A DNA stretch of 23,112 nt from Hygrocybe punicea (lineage: Eukaryota; Basidiomycota; Agaricomycetes; Agaricales; Hygrophoraceae). Below the pieces are notes generated by a model that did not search any database, was not told the DNA's origin, and worked only from the letters and a program-made list of their open reading frames with translations. The stretch is taken from contig CAUVYJ010000028.1 of the NCBI GenBank assembly GCA_963556145.1, forward strand, positions 1 through 23,112, written 5' to 3'. This document shows, piece by piece, positions 1 through 8,798 of this stretch. Made by a program: the position numbers and the translations under genes. Position 1 is the stretch's first letter. Each line of letters starts with the position of its first letter.

Positions 1-3000
1 GGCCTAAAATGCTCTGTTGCAGGTTCAGGTAGTCCTTCAGAAACTCCTTCTTCCAGAAACCGAAATAGTAAGCATTTGTGGTTGAAATAATAGCGGACTG
101 GGTCATTTGAAGGCCTTTCATTGATGAGGGCCCTCCAGTCAGGGGTGGCTAGCTTGAATCCAATTCTGCGAATGCCTTCAACCAGGGATCCTCTAATAGC
201 TTTGAGGAAACTGATGTGAACATCAAATGTAGACATGTGGTCTGGCTCAGCTGTTAAGATTCTTGCAGCAGCTAAGTCCTGATGAGAGGAGCCAGCATTG
301 GAGATGGTGAAGGAATACACTTGAATGGGTGATTGAGGGCGAATAGGAGGTGCTTCCATGCGAAGCTGAGTGAGTAGATTGGATTCTGGATATAATGGGC
401 CTGATCTGACACTGAATGGGGATCTGGGATCCTTGGAGGGAGGTAAGGGCGAAATGCGTTCTCCTGCATTTAAGGCATTGGCACGATCAAATGGGAGTCT
501 GGCATATTCATCAGAGGGGGTATTGATTTCCTCACCCTCTGGCAAGGACCAAGTATTGTCTGAGACAGGTGGCAATTGTAACAAGGGTATATCTTCAAGT
601 GGGGGTGTTGTAGGCGAAAGCGATATCAAGCCTGGAGGGGAATCTAGTGGCTGCTGGGCTTCTTCAATGGCCTGACTGAGGTCTGAATTAAATTCTGTTA
701 TTGCTTCTGAGTCTGGGGAATCAGACCTAGTCCAAGCGAACCATTCTAATTCTTCATCTGAGTCTGTGTCCATGGATTCATCAGAAGATGAATTAATGTC
801 CTCAGAAGAGGACACACTGATAGGTCTAGTCCTAGATCCAGGTTCCTGATAAGGCTGAGGTAGAGATGAATTTATGGAAGTGGTATGAGGAATAATGATG
901 GTGAGTGGATCTGGTTTGGGGCTTAGGATCCTGACAGCCTTATTTTTAGAGTCACTCCCAGAATAAACAGAAGAAGATGATTGGGAATCTACAGACATAG
1001 AAGTATCTTTAATATCTATGTATTTATTTGAAGAATATAAATAATCATCACTATTATTATTTAAATCTGGCACAATGTTCTCAAATATGGGAGACTTAGG
1101 AGAATATTCTAAATCACCATATAAATCTTCAAAAGACATAGAAGGGGAGCTAGAGACTAAAGGTACAAAATTTTCACTACTATTAAAAGGAGTAAAAGGG
1201 GGAGTAGGCAAATAAGAAGTAGCAGGGAACCAAATGTCTCCTACATCGGAACCAGGGGTGGCATGGTTGGAGACGTCTGATAAGAGGTCTGGATCGCTGG
1301 GGGGCCAGGAAATCGGCTCGCATCCAAATTCGGCATGGGGAGGAGGTGGAAAGGTGTAATTTACCTTGGCATGGGTGTAAAGCATGCGGGGTGGTTCGAG
1401 CATGACAGGGTTGATGTATCTAACCTGGCCAACGGGCCAGTCCCAGTCGTCATCAGCAGGAAAAACGAATTCGGGGGTTTTCGCGGAAGTGGGGTAGTGA
1501 TTGATGAGACCGGGCGAGGTGTCGCGTAAGTGGGCATCCAGCGGCATATTGAGACCAGGTGGGAGTCCGTGGTCATAAACGAGCGCCACCGGGGCGCTAT
1601 GTTCATGATTTGCCGGTATATAGTTAGTGGATTCGAGGAGGGGTGCAACTAATGGCGTGCACAGAGAAGTGGGGATAATAACATCGAGGGGGTCACTATC
1701 AGAGATGGCGTTGTGGCCGTTCATGGGTTCTGTGTGTATTGCGAGCTGGACGGTGGCCGCCGGGGCCATAGAATTGTCAAAAGAAAGCTTTTTTGTGAGT
1801 GAGGTAAAATCCGGGCATTTTTCGTGAGTGGGGTGCCTAGTACACACCGTGCAACCTGGCCATTCTACTTCCCCTTCATCACCTGCCTCATATCCATCAT
1901 GATCTGTATGTTCAAACGGGTCGCGGCTGATGTCGAGGGCGGAATGGTGAATGGTGTTGGTGGGGGCCGTTGAGTGGACTTCGGATCCCCAGAAATGCAA
2001 GAAATTGTTGTCCATGGTCGCGGAAAGGTCCGTGGTACCGTCTGCGAGGGTCGAGGCATTTTCCGGAGGCGTGGTAGTAGTCAGGGAGGGGCATCTACGG
2101 CCACGCTCTGTGTACTGTAGTGGAAGTCGTTTATCAGTGAATGAGTTGAGTGGGATTTTTCCCACCTTGTAGTCCCATTCCCAGCCTTCGATTGGGCTCC
2201 AACCGTGTGCCTCATTGTTGACCAACAACGATTCGCGGTCGTCCTCGCCAGTGAGCATGATAGCAGGGACAGAAGAGCCAACCGTGGGAATCCGCGTGAC
2301 CGGTAAGTTAACAGGGTTACGGGGCGGTTCTAAGGGCGGAATAATGTCTCCGGGGCGCGTGCGAGGGTCATGAGTGGTCACTGGGAAAGAATAAAAGTCC
2401 TCTATGTAAGGAGGAGGGACAGGGGGAGGAGAAAAGTTCTCCTCAGTAGAAGGGTTAGCAAAGGGGTAAAATTGAAAAACTAAATGTCCCATCCTTAAAG
2501 AGGGGGGGACACTTGGAGAATTTATTGTAGCTAGGGAAGCATTTAACAAAATTCCGTGCTCAAAAGGAACACCAAGGGAATCAATCCCCGGAGAAAGCCT
2601 ATATCCTACAGTGGCAGCAATCAAAAATTTACTTAAATGGGGAGATTGGTAATCAAGGGAATTTCCCAAAAAGGAAGTGATAAGTTGGCCAGCATCTGGA
2701 TGACCATTGGAGTGGATCCCTTCTACAGGGAGAGGAAGAGGGTGGTTATTGATCATAAAAGGTGGGATCTGGGGGGTTTGTGCAGCAGACATGGCTACCG
2801 TCTCTCCCATTTCTTCAGAGTTTTTATAGCAATTCCTATCTAAATTTCCCTGGTGTGAAAATCCATTTCTTATCTTTCTCCTTTTAGAAAATTCAGATTC
2901 TTCATTGTTCATGTCATCACAATGGTCTATGGACAATGCAAAAAGTTTCGAGCCATCATATGCATTTTTGGGGATATTGAAGCATAAGATACTTTTATCT

Positions 3001-5765
3001 CCTTTTACTTCACACTTATCCTTATCCAAATAAGGCTTATCCTGTAAGCATGTAATCATTTCAGTAAAATAATTCGGTTTAAGCGGAGTTTGAAATTGCA
3101 GATTATAGCGGACTAATGCCTTATTTTGTTCATAAGACTTAGTTAAAGGAATTGTAGTGGTTTCTTCAAGTTCCATAGGTAAAGTGCATAAATAGGATGT
3201 TGAGGCATGGGCAGTAGTAGCTCCTCTGATGTGATTAACTTGAGAATGGTTTGGTGTGACCATTAGTTCAAATCTATTTGTCAAATCTTCAGGATTCTTG
3301 AATACTAAATATGTACCATCTATTCTTTCATCAATAGAAACATAGTTGTCTCTTTGCCATGGTCTTCCAAGTAATAAATCAAATGGCACTGTCTCTCCTA
3401 TATAAAGATTGGCATAAGTGAGGATACCACCACAAGTCAATGGAACTTCTGAGACTAATCCTTTTAATGTTCCTTCACCTCCATTAGCATCATTCATTGT
3501 GAGAATTTTTCCTACATCCATAGGTCTTTGGATAATTTCTTTCCAGACTCTTTTACTAATCACATTTAACTGGGATCCAGTGTCAATGATGGCTTCAATA
3601 GGTCTTCTATCACATTCCATCTGAAGCCTGATTAACACTCCACGATCCTTGGTTATGAATGAACTTGCAATGGCAGATACCTTTGCATTCTTTCTCTTTA
3701 TCATGTCTGTTAATTGCTCAGATAGCTCCTTGGAAGAAGCTAATACTTCACGAACGCGCAGGGTAACTGGTGTGTCAAGGATTTGATTGACAACTTGAGT
3801 TTCTCCAATATTGACTGAAATTTCAGATTGTCTGGGAGTGGGCTTTGGACGAGTTATGGCATTATGTCTTTCAGCCATGATCTTGTTCTTATCTATGTTT
3901 GCCTTGTGTCCATGTATATGAGTCTTTGCTGGCTTGATTAGAGAAGGATCTATCATCTCCACATCTGAATCTGTGTCTGAAGGAATATGTATTGGGGTTC
4001 TTATATCCATGAGAACAGGTTTCTTTGCATGCAGTTCTTCTGTAGGATGGAATGGGTTTGTCTTCTTGAGAGCAAAGGGTAATGGTGCAGGTATATGTGC
4101 TTGAGCTCGCTTCTGTGCTGAAAGAGGGCCGGGTTTGACTGGGCTTTTAGGAATGGGTGGCAGTACTGTGTTGGGCCTTATATTCTCTTTTCCTTTGGCT
4201 TTAATACCTGTGGGAGGATATACTCCATCTAATACTTCCTTCCTTGCTGCACCAATTTTCTGTGGTCCTCTGACTGCAGGCAGGATTTGTATTTCTTCTT
4301 CCTTGATTGTAGGTATAGTATATGCTTCAAAATCTTCTTCAGCATCAGATTGATAGTAATCAGAGAATTGATCATGTAATACATAGAAGTGTGACTGGAC
4401 ATTGCTGGCCTTTTCAGCTACATGTCTATCAATTGCTTGTACAAATGTCTCACCCATATTTCTGCGAATTATTGAGCCATCTGGATAAACAATCCTTCCA
4501 AGACCATCCTTGGTTATCTTGCCTGTCTTGAGTAATTCATTGATTTGGAAACATGTTTGCATTCCATGTCCTTGTCCTCCACAACCATAGCAGGTCATGG
4601 GTCCTCTTGGTTCATTGGAAGGAGTGAATGAATTGGTAGGGGTAAACGAACTAGTAGAAGGGTTTGGTGGAAGGCCAACACTATTGGCAACTGAGATTTT
4701 GAAAGGGGGTCTTTGAGTTTGCTGTGACTGTGTTTGCTTTTGCTGAGGTTGTTTCAGCTCAGGTGGGCTAATACAGTGAGCAATGTCTGGGTCTAGCTTC
4801 AAGGCTCTATAGTATGTTAGTCCATACTTAATATCATCCAATGAGAGCTTTCCCATTTGCTTGATTAAAGACTCTACTTCATTCTGGTGTGATGATGATG
4901 TGGAGGTAGACTTCTTATCTGTCCCCTTCCTGCCATTATCTTTCTTCTCAGCCTCTTTCCTTACTGTCTTCTTAAATAGTTCATCATCTGAATCATATGC
5001 CTTCGATTTGAATGCCTTCTTCTTCTTGCTAGCTTTCTTTCTCTTGATGCAGGCTTCATAGTCACTATCTGTGTCATACTCTGATGAATCATCTGTATCA
5101 GAGTCTTCTGAAACAGAGTTGTCTAGTCTTCCTGGTATATCTGAATCTGAATCTGCTAGGTTCATGTCAAACCGATTCCTTTCAAATAGAGTTTCTGCAA
5201 CTTTAATGACATCTTTCATAGGGAATGGAGATGTGACATCTAAAGGTGTTGATCCAGTGTTGAGACATGTCTCAATGATATGTCTAAGGTTCTTGTTGAT
5301 TCCATGCCAGAAGTATGCAGCCTTTTCATCTGCAGAGATCTTCTTCTTGCTCTCTAACCATCCTGCAATAGTAATGAACCTGCGTTCATATTGCTTCCAT
5401 TTGGTGAGAGTTCTGATCTGCTTAAGTTTCCAAATGCGTGCAAGGGTCATAAGATCTCTAACAATGTATCTTGTTTCCTTTAGGGCAGCATCAAAGTAGC
5501 GAGTAATATCTTTCTCAAGAGTATTCCAGTCCTGGGATATGTAACTTTCCAGGGCTTCAATGAGCTTGACTACTTTAGTGGAGCAGTAATCTACAATCCT
5601 TTCACATTTCTCTTTATCAGAAACAGCATAGGATTTGCACATTTGATTGTAATGCCTTAAGAATCTCTTGACTTCTTCATAGCTTCCTTTGAATTCAGCT
5701 GGGGCAGACTTCTGCCCTAGTAGGGGCATCATGTCTGGGGTACGAGTACTGGTGCTTGTAGACAT
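1..5765 (-). CDS. LTR-retrotransposon Gag-protease polyprotein, partial (runs off left edge)
   Basis: I read this frame codon by codon from the ATG at 5765-5763 to base 1 and found no stop, giving at least 1921 residues. The N-terminal ~220 residues are charged and helical, like a retrotransposon Gag. An acidic/lysine-rich stretch follows, then a CCHC zinc knuckle (C-X2-C-X4-H-X4-C, residues 392-405, bases 4551-4592). A retropepsin follows, with D728-T-G-S (bases 3573-3584) and the later hydrophobic-Gly motif LLLGRPW (residues 797-803). After about residue 900 the protein is Pro/Ser/Thr-rich and acidic. No reverse transcriptase, RNase H or integrase motif is visible, so pol must lie beyond the left edge or be missing. 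The ATG is the first in frame after the putative PBS, 47 nt downstream of it. The intact frame suggests a young insertion. Ty3-type affinity is inferred; Copia cannot be excluded without RT. Confidence 0.88.
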   Translation of the reverse strand, partial: MSTSTSTRTPDMMPLLGQKSAPAEFKGSYEEVKRFLRHYNQMCKSYAVSDKEKCERIVDYCSTKVVKLIEALESYISQDWNTLEKDITRYFDAALKETRYIVRDLMTLARIWKLKQIRTLTKWKQYERRFITIAGWLESKKKISADEKAAYFWHGINKNLRHIIETCLNTGSTPLDVTSPFPMKDVIKVAETLFERNRFDMNLADSDSDIPGRLDNSVSEDSDTDDSSEYDTDSDYEACIKRKKASKKKKAFKSKAYDSDDELFKKTVRKEAEKKDNGRKGTDKKSTSTSSSHQNEVESLIKQMGKLSLDDIKYGLTYYRALKLDPDIAHCISPPELKQPQQKQTQSQQTQRPPFKISVANSVGLPPNPSTSSFTPTNSFTPSNEPRGPMTCYGCGGQGHGMQTCFQINELLKTGKITKDGLGRIVYPDGSIIRRNMGETFVQAIDRHVAEKASNVQSHFYVLHDQFSDYYQSDAEEDFEAYTIPTIKEEEIQILPAVRGPQKIGAARKEVLDGVYPPTGIKAKGKENIRPNTVLPPIPKSPVKPGPLSAQKRAQAHIPAPLPFALKKTNPFHPTEELHAKKPVLMDIRTPIHIPSDTDSDVEMIDPSLIKPAKTHIHGHKANIDKNKIMAERHNAITRPKPTPRQSEISVNIGETQVVNQILDTPVTLRVREVLASSKELSEQLTDMIKRKNAKVSAIASSFITKDRGVLIRLQMECDRRPIEAIIDTGSQLNVISKRVWKEIIQRPMDVGKILTMNDANGGEGTLKGLVSEVPLTCGGILTYANLYIGETVPFDLLLGRPWQRDNYVSIDERIDGTYLVFKNPEDLTNRFELMVTPNHSQVNHIRGATTAHASTSYLCTLPMELEETTTIPLTKSYEQNKALVRYNLQFQTPLKPNYFTEMITCLQDKPYLDKDKCEVKGDKSILCFNIPKNAYDGSKLFALSIDHCDDMNNEESEFSKRRKIRNGFSHQGNLDRNCYKNSEEMGETVAMSAAQTPQIPPFMINNHPLPLPVEGIHSNGHPDAGQLITSFLGNSLDYQSPHLSKFLIAATVGYRLSPGIDSLGVPFEHGILLNASLATINSPSVPPSLRMGHLVFQFYPFANPSTEENFSPPPVPPPYIEDFYSFPVTTHDPRTRPGDIIPPLEPPRNPVNLPVTRIPTVGSSVPAIMLTGEDDRESLLVNNEAHGWSPIEGWEWDYKVGKIPLNSFTDKRLPLQYTERGRRCPSLTTTTPPENASTLADGTTDLSATMDNNFLHFWGSEVHSTAPTNTIHHSALDISRDPFEHTDHDGYEAGDEGEVEWPGCTVCTRHPTHEKCPDFTSLTKKLSFDNSMAPAATVQLAIHTEPMNGHNAISDSDPLDVIIPTSLCTPLVAPLLESTNYIPANHEHSAPVALVYDHGLPPGLNMPLDAHLRDTSPGLINHYPTSAKTPEFVFPADDDWDWPVGQVRYINPVMLEPPRMLYTHAKVNYTFPPPPHAEFGCEPISWPPSDPDLLSDVSNHATPGSDVGDIWFPATSYLPTPPFTPFNSSENFVPLVSSSPSMSFEDLYGDLEYSPKSPIFENIVPDLNNNSDDYLYSSNKYIDIKDTSMSVDSQSSSSVYSGSDSKNKAVRILSPKPDPLTIIIPHTTSINSSLPQPYQEPGSRTRPISVSSSEDINSSSDESMDTDSDEELEWFAWTRSDSPDSEAITEFNSDLSQAIEEAQQPLDSPPGLISLSPTTPPLEDIPLLQLPPVSDNTWSLPEGEEINTPSDEYARLPFDRANALNAGERISPLPPSKDPRSPFSVRSGPLYPESNLLTQLRMEAPPIRPQSPIQVYSFTISNAGSSHQDLAAARILTAEPDHMSTFDVHISFLKAIRGSLVEGIRRIGFKLATPDWRALINERPSNDPVRYYFNHKCLLFRFLEEGVSEGLPEPATEHFR
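1815..1853 (-). other. Second Cys/His cluster in the polyprotein
   Basis: Residues 1305-1317 read C-X2-C-X2-H-X2-H-X2-C (CTVCTRHPTHEKC). It resembles a compact zinc-binding cluster but is not a canonical zinc knuckle. It sits inside the GC-rich segment of the ORF. Metal binding is inferred from spacing only. Confidence 0.4.
3357..3584 (-). other. Retropepsin-like aspartic protease core
   Basis: The active-site motif AIIDTGS (catalytic D728) is followed about 70 residues later by LLLGRPW, the second hydrophobic-Gly signature of retropepsins. The enzyme works as a dimer and would process the polyprotein. Catalytic residues are intact. Confidence 0.88.
4551..4592 (-). other. CCHC zinc knuckle of Gag
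   Basis: Residues 392-405 of the polyprotein fit C-X2-C-X4-H-X4-C exactly (CYGCGGQGHGMQTC). In Gag nucleocapsids this motif binds element RNA during packaging. It follows a Gln/Pro/Thr-rich linker and precedes the protease by about 320 residues. Confidence 0.92.
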
Positions 5766-5812
5766 TGTATATTAGAGGTATAGAAATGCTTGGGTTATTT
5801 AAATTTAAAACT

Positions 5813-5829
5813 CCTTGCGGTGGGCTCCA
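5813..5829 (-). other. Putative primer-binding site (PBS)
   Basis: On the minus strand, TGGAGCCCACCGCAAGG lies 4 nt after the putative LTR terminus (...TAACA) and 47 nt before the gag ATG. It begins with TGG, complementary to a tRNA 3' CCA end, as expected of a minus-strand primer site. The tRNA was not identified. Confidence 0.55.
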
Positions 5830-6271
5830 ATTTTGTTATGTGAATGTTTGTTTCACCAAGAATTACCGGAGTTGACTTTGTTCAGGTACCTTCTTGTTGT
5901 TCGTGGGTTTTTAATATTTAAATAACCTATCAGGAAGGGGTTTGTGGGTATATGTACTATATGAATCAATAGAATGTAATAGTGAGGTCTCTTCAATTAA
6001 GAATTGAGACTTTGAGTAGGGATGAATAGCAATTGGGTGTGTGATGTACTGAAAATACTAATATTCACTACTGGAATATAAAAATATGAACTAATGAATA
6101 CTGATAACAATATTCACCAGTTGAATATAGACTGTTTTGGCTACAGGGCCTATTCAATCAAGAGTATCTCTGGGTATTATAATATCTGACTTAAATCCGA
6201 AGCTTCAAATGCACATTGGCTACTAGTTCAGGGATATCTTTAATACCTTTTGAATACTCTGTTTTGTTTAG

Positions 6272-6336
6272 GATGAAACCTTAACCTTAGAAGTGTATCT
6301 ATTTAAGATAAAACCTTAACCTTAGAAATGTATCTA
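6272..6336. repeat. Two tandem 30-bp repeats within the LTR
   Basis: Copies at 6272-6301 and 6307-6336 share the core AAACCTTAACCTTAGAA and differ at two positions, with a 5-bp spacer. A 10-bp unit (GCTGACTAAT) is then repeated twice at 6337-6356. They lie in the presumed R-U5 part of the LTR. No function can be assigned. Confidence 0.75.
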
Positions 6337-6580
6337 GCTGACTAATGCTGACTAATGAATTGATTGGACTGAGTGAACTGGGTAAATTCTCCTTGATGAC
6401 AAGGGGAACTCAGAGAATGATAGAATAAGAGTGAACTAGACTGGATTGCAAGCACTAGCTACTACAATGAGTAACTACTAGTACTAAGAGAATGAGGGAT
6501 CACACTGTGTGAACCCAACTAAGAGTGACTACTGAGTGGTGAGGGGGGAAATCCTACTGACTACTGGAATTTGGGGGCCC

Positions 6581-6588
6581 TATTTATA
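6581..6588 (-). promoter_or_regulatory. TATA box of the LTR promoter
   Basis: Minus-strand TATAAATA followed by a GC tract (AGGGCCCCC) lies about 815 bp upstream of the gag ATG within the presumed LTR. Transcription would start around 6550 and read through R-U5, PBS and gag. Confidence 0.55.
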
Positions 6589-6594
6589 CTGTTG

Positions 6595-6750
6595 GAGAAC
6601 AATGGGGGACTGAGAACAATGGGAAAGTGAGAACAATAGGACTGAGTCATGAGAACAATGGATGGCATCAAAGAGGCTGTGAACAATGGGCTCTATCTCC
6701 ATTTGGACTGTTTAGAACAATAGACTGCTCAGAACAATAGACCATTGTCT
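6595..6750 (-). repeat. Cluster of GAACAATGG-type repeats in LTR U3
   Basis: On the plus strand, variants of GAGAACAATGG occur at 6595-6606, 6612-6623, 6629-6640, 6651-6662, 6679-6690, 6713-6723 and 6730-6740. An inverted copy (CCATTGTCT) is at 6742-6750. The first copy lies 7 bp beyond the TATA box, on its upstream (U3) side relative to gag. The shared AACAATGG/AACAATAG core fits the consensus of HMG-box (SOX/TCF-like) proteins. An enhancer role is inferred. Confidence 0.7.
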
Positions 6751-6923
6751 TTATGTGAGCAGAATATCACAATCACTCTCTGATGCATCCTATCTTATCA
6801 TTATCTTATCATCCTCTTGTTCATATCTTATCTAATCATTTCCCATCATCTAGCTAAGCCGCTTTTGATCAATACAAGTAAACAAGATCCGTAATCAATC
6901 CATTACTGCTAATATAGGTAACA

Positions 6924-7231
6924 ATGCTAGTTGGGCTTGTCTCCTTGCACACGCAATACAGAGAAATATATAATAAATACTAATAAGTGGGGGATGTGCC
7001 TCTGTGCACCATACATAAACGGCTAAGTCTGGGCATTGCTAGTGAAGCCATAATAAATGATATAAAGGTAAGCATATATGCTATCTGTGTCTGTTCACTA
7101 GCATGCGTAATGTGGAAAGGCATAGAATAAGTACTAATGAGTGTAGGTGTGCATCCATAGTGTTGCACTTAAATATCTAAGTCCGTGGTCCGATGGTAAA
7201 CCCATGACATTACACCCAAAAACACTTGGGG
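6924..7231. repeat. Two diverged direct repeats, about 154-bp period
   Basis: The segment 6924-7031 aligns over its full 108 bp with 7078-7185. Both start ATGCTA and share the block TACTAATxAGTG and the ending CTAAGTC. Many differences are A/G or C/T transitions. The second copy runs into a tract (7186-7256) that looks weakly tRNA-like. It may be a decayed SINE or MITE pair. Confidence 0.5.
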
Positions 7232-7256
7232 TCATGACACCGAGACAGGTAGGTAA

Positions 7257-7689
7257 AGGTGTTAGCAGTTCACATGAAGGTGCAGGAGGTCGAAGGATGG
7301 TCGCATTTGTCAACCAAATAGTAAACCTCTCCTGATACCGAAATTCCTGCCATCATGCCAACTTAGACTTTCAGATAGTTTCACATCCTTTGTTTTCATA
7401 GCAAAATTAACAAATTGACAAGGCAAATATATGTAGCAGAATAAAAACCGTTCCATGACCAGCACATTGATCTACTTCGTTCCCTTTTTATTCTTATGGT
7501 GAAGTTCAAGTTTGCGTCATCTTTTCGATAACCAGAACAACCAAGTTATCAGAAGCTTGCATTCATACTAGTAGTAAGGAAACTTACTGTTCTGATTCTC
7601 ATCTGGCTTTTACTCTTTCTGAGATGATGGTGTAGGGGTGGGGGTGATAGAGGGGTCAAGAACAAATCTCCAGGTCCAGCGTTAGATGG
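7257..7689. other. Intergenic stretch without a recognisable gene
   Basis: AT-rich sequence on both strands with only short, composition-driven frames. I see no conserved motif, RNA gene or clear repeat. Confidence 0.5.
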
Positions 7690-8093
7690 CTAGTTGTTTG
7701 GGTTTTCAACCACAGCATTGTGCATATGAATGGCGTGATCATCATCACCACCATCAACAGGGTCGGTTATGATGTTTAAGTTCATGGAACTCTTGTGGTC
7801 CTGCCAAATTTTCTTGACGAGTTTGATGGCATTCAAAAGGTTTGCTTCTAATGCGATGAGGTCAAGGCGCAAGGACTTGCTCTACATAAAACAAATGTTA
7901 ATAAGCTCTAAAGCTTTGTAGGGTTACGAACTTGACGCACCACTGGTGTCATGATGCGCAACTTCGACCGTCGAAATTGACGGTCCTGGTTCAACAGTAC
8001 TTGGTTACCAAATGAAGTTGGATTCCCCGCTGGGCAAAGATTCCGCTGGGCTACAGTCGGTTGCATATATAATGATTGAGAATCCACAAACAC
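7690..8093 (-). CDS. Possible two-exon fragment of an unknown protein
   Basis: Two minus-strand blocks join cleanly. The upstream block (about 8093-7950) ends ...MTPV before a GTGCGT donor. A 59-nt intron ends TTTATGTAG, and the frame continues at about 7890 as SKSLRLDLIALEANLLNAIK, ending at a stop at 7690. The second block has a convincing amphipathic helix and an acidic DDD/His-rich tail. No in-frame ATG sits at the 5' end; the first possible one is MQPT. Upstream exons are therefore missing, or this is a remnant. I do not recognise the family. Confidence 0.3.
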
Positions 8094-8259
8094 TGTTTAT
8101 ATAAGCATGCCTTACAGCATATTCAGAAAAGCATGGCCAAACCAACTTTTTTTTTGTTTTTTTGAATGTCCAACCAGTTGCCCTTGAGTGACCCTGCCAT
8201 CAGTCTTCTTATCTTCATCCCTGCGATGTGGGTCCCACATAACACATTTTTTTCCTTCA

Positions 8260-8465
8260 GCCGTCACTGCACAATGGATGTGCTACATTGAGCTGAAGGA
8301 ACAAATTTGATGCCACCTGTTGTAACAACAGCACCTTTTTTGCATGGCATAAAATAAAATGATGATACCGCATATGGAATGGCGCAAACCCAGTGGCTCC
8401 AATGTGGCACATGCGAGGTTTTTCTTAGAATTGTTTTCATGGCCGTCATCTCCGATAACATACAC
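8260..8465 (-). pseudogene. Possible short coding remnant, unknown
   Basis: A minus-strand frame starting MYVIGDDGHENN can be spliced at a GTATCA donor to a 3' exon (GGIKFVPSAQ...), giving about 49 residues. The composition looks protein-like, but the piece has no recognisable domain, the intron signals are only fair, and it is too short to be a full gene. It may belong with the block at 7690-8093; the tract between them holds stops and homopolymers. Confidence 0.2.
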
Positions 8466-8570
8466 CAGAACTTTTCATGACTGAATAGTACTGAATTAGC
8501 AAAACCAGTGCGTTATCATGGGTACCTTTTTTGTTGCCAAGCTGAACATCCTTTACCTAAAGCTCATGAT

Positions 8571-8705
8571 GTGTATTATTGGAATTATGTGGAATCCGCC
8601 ACTCAAGCAGAGAATTATGTAGACTTATCCAGACTAATTAGTAATATTGTTAGTAAGCATTTAGGAATATTCTAGCATATATTCCCTAGTATAAAAGGAC
8701 TCTGT
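8571..8705 (+). promoter_or_regulatory. LTR-like promoter remnant with TATAAAAGG
   Basis: The AT-rich tract from TGTATTATTGGAATTATG to a strong TATA box (TATAAAAGG, 8690-8698) resembles the U3 end of a fungal LTR. No matching terminus or coding part is seen. The TATA box lies 109 bp upstream of the best start codon of the 7TM gene, so it is also the best core promoter for that gene. The LTR origin is a guess from composition. Confidence 0.35.
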
Positions 8706-8798
8706 ATGTACTTTGTCAATAGTCTTATGCCAATAACCGTAGTTTCCAACATGTATAAACCTGCAAGTCCTGCGAGAAGGACTCCTCCCCGTAATACC

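Larger units (their letters stand above)
5834..6923 (-). repeat. Probable 5' LTR of the retrotransposon
   Basis: In element orientation the segment starts TGTTA (6923-6919) and ends TAACA (5838-5834), a perfect 5-bp terminal inverted repeat of the TG...CA type. It abuts the putative PBS and is AT-rich and non-coding. It contains a TATA box facing gag (6581-6588), a repeat cluster upstream of it in U3, and a ~715-bp stretch downstream that would be R-U5. The outer boundary is inferred, because the partner LTR and target-site duplication are outside the window. Confidence 0.55.

Noticed and set aside
370..675. Plus-strand frame of 101 codons, and other plus-strand frames across 370-5499 (e.g. 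5071-5499)
   Set aside because: They are antisense shadows of the long minus-strand Gag-protease frame, whose zinc knuckle and protease motifs show which strand is coding.
7183..7256. tRNA gene
   Set aside because: A- and B-box-like strings are present, but the A box mismatches consensus and no cloverleaf with a 7-bp acceptor stem can be drawn. It is kept only as a possible SINE relic.
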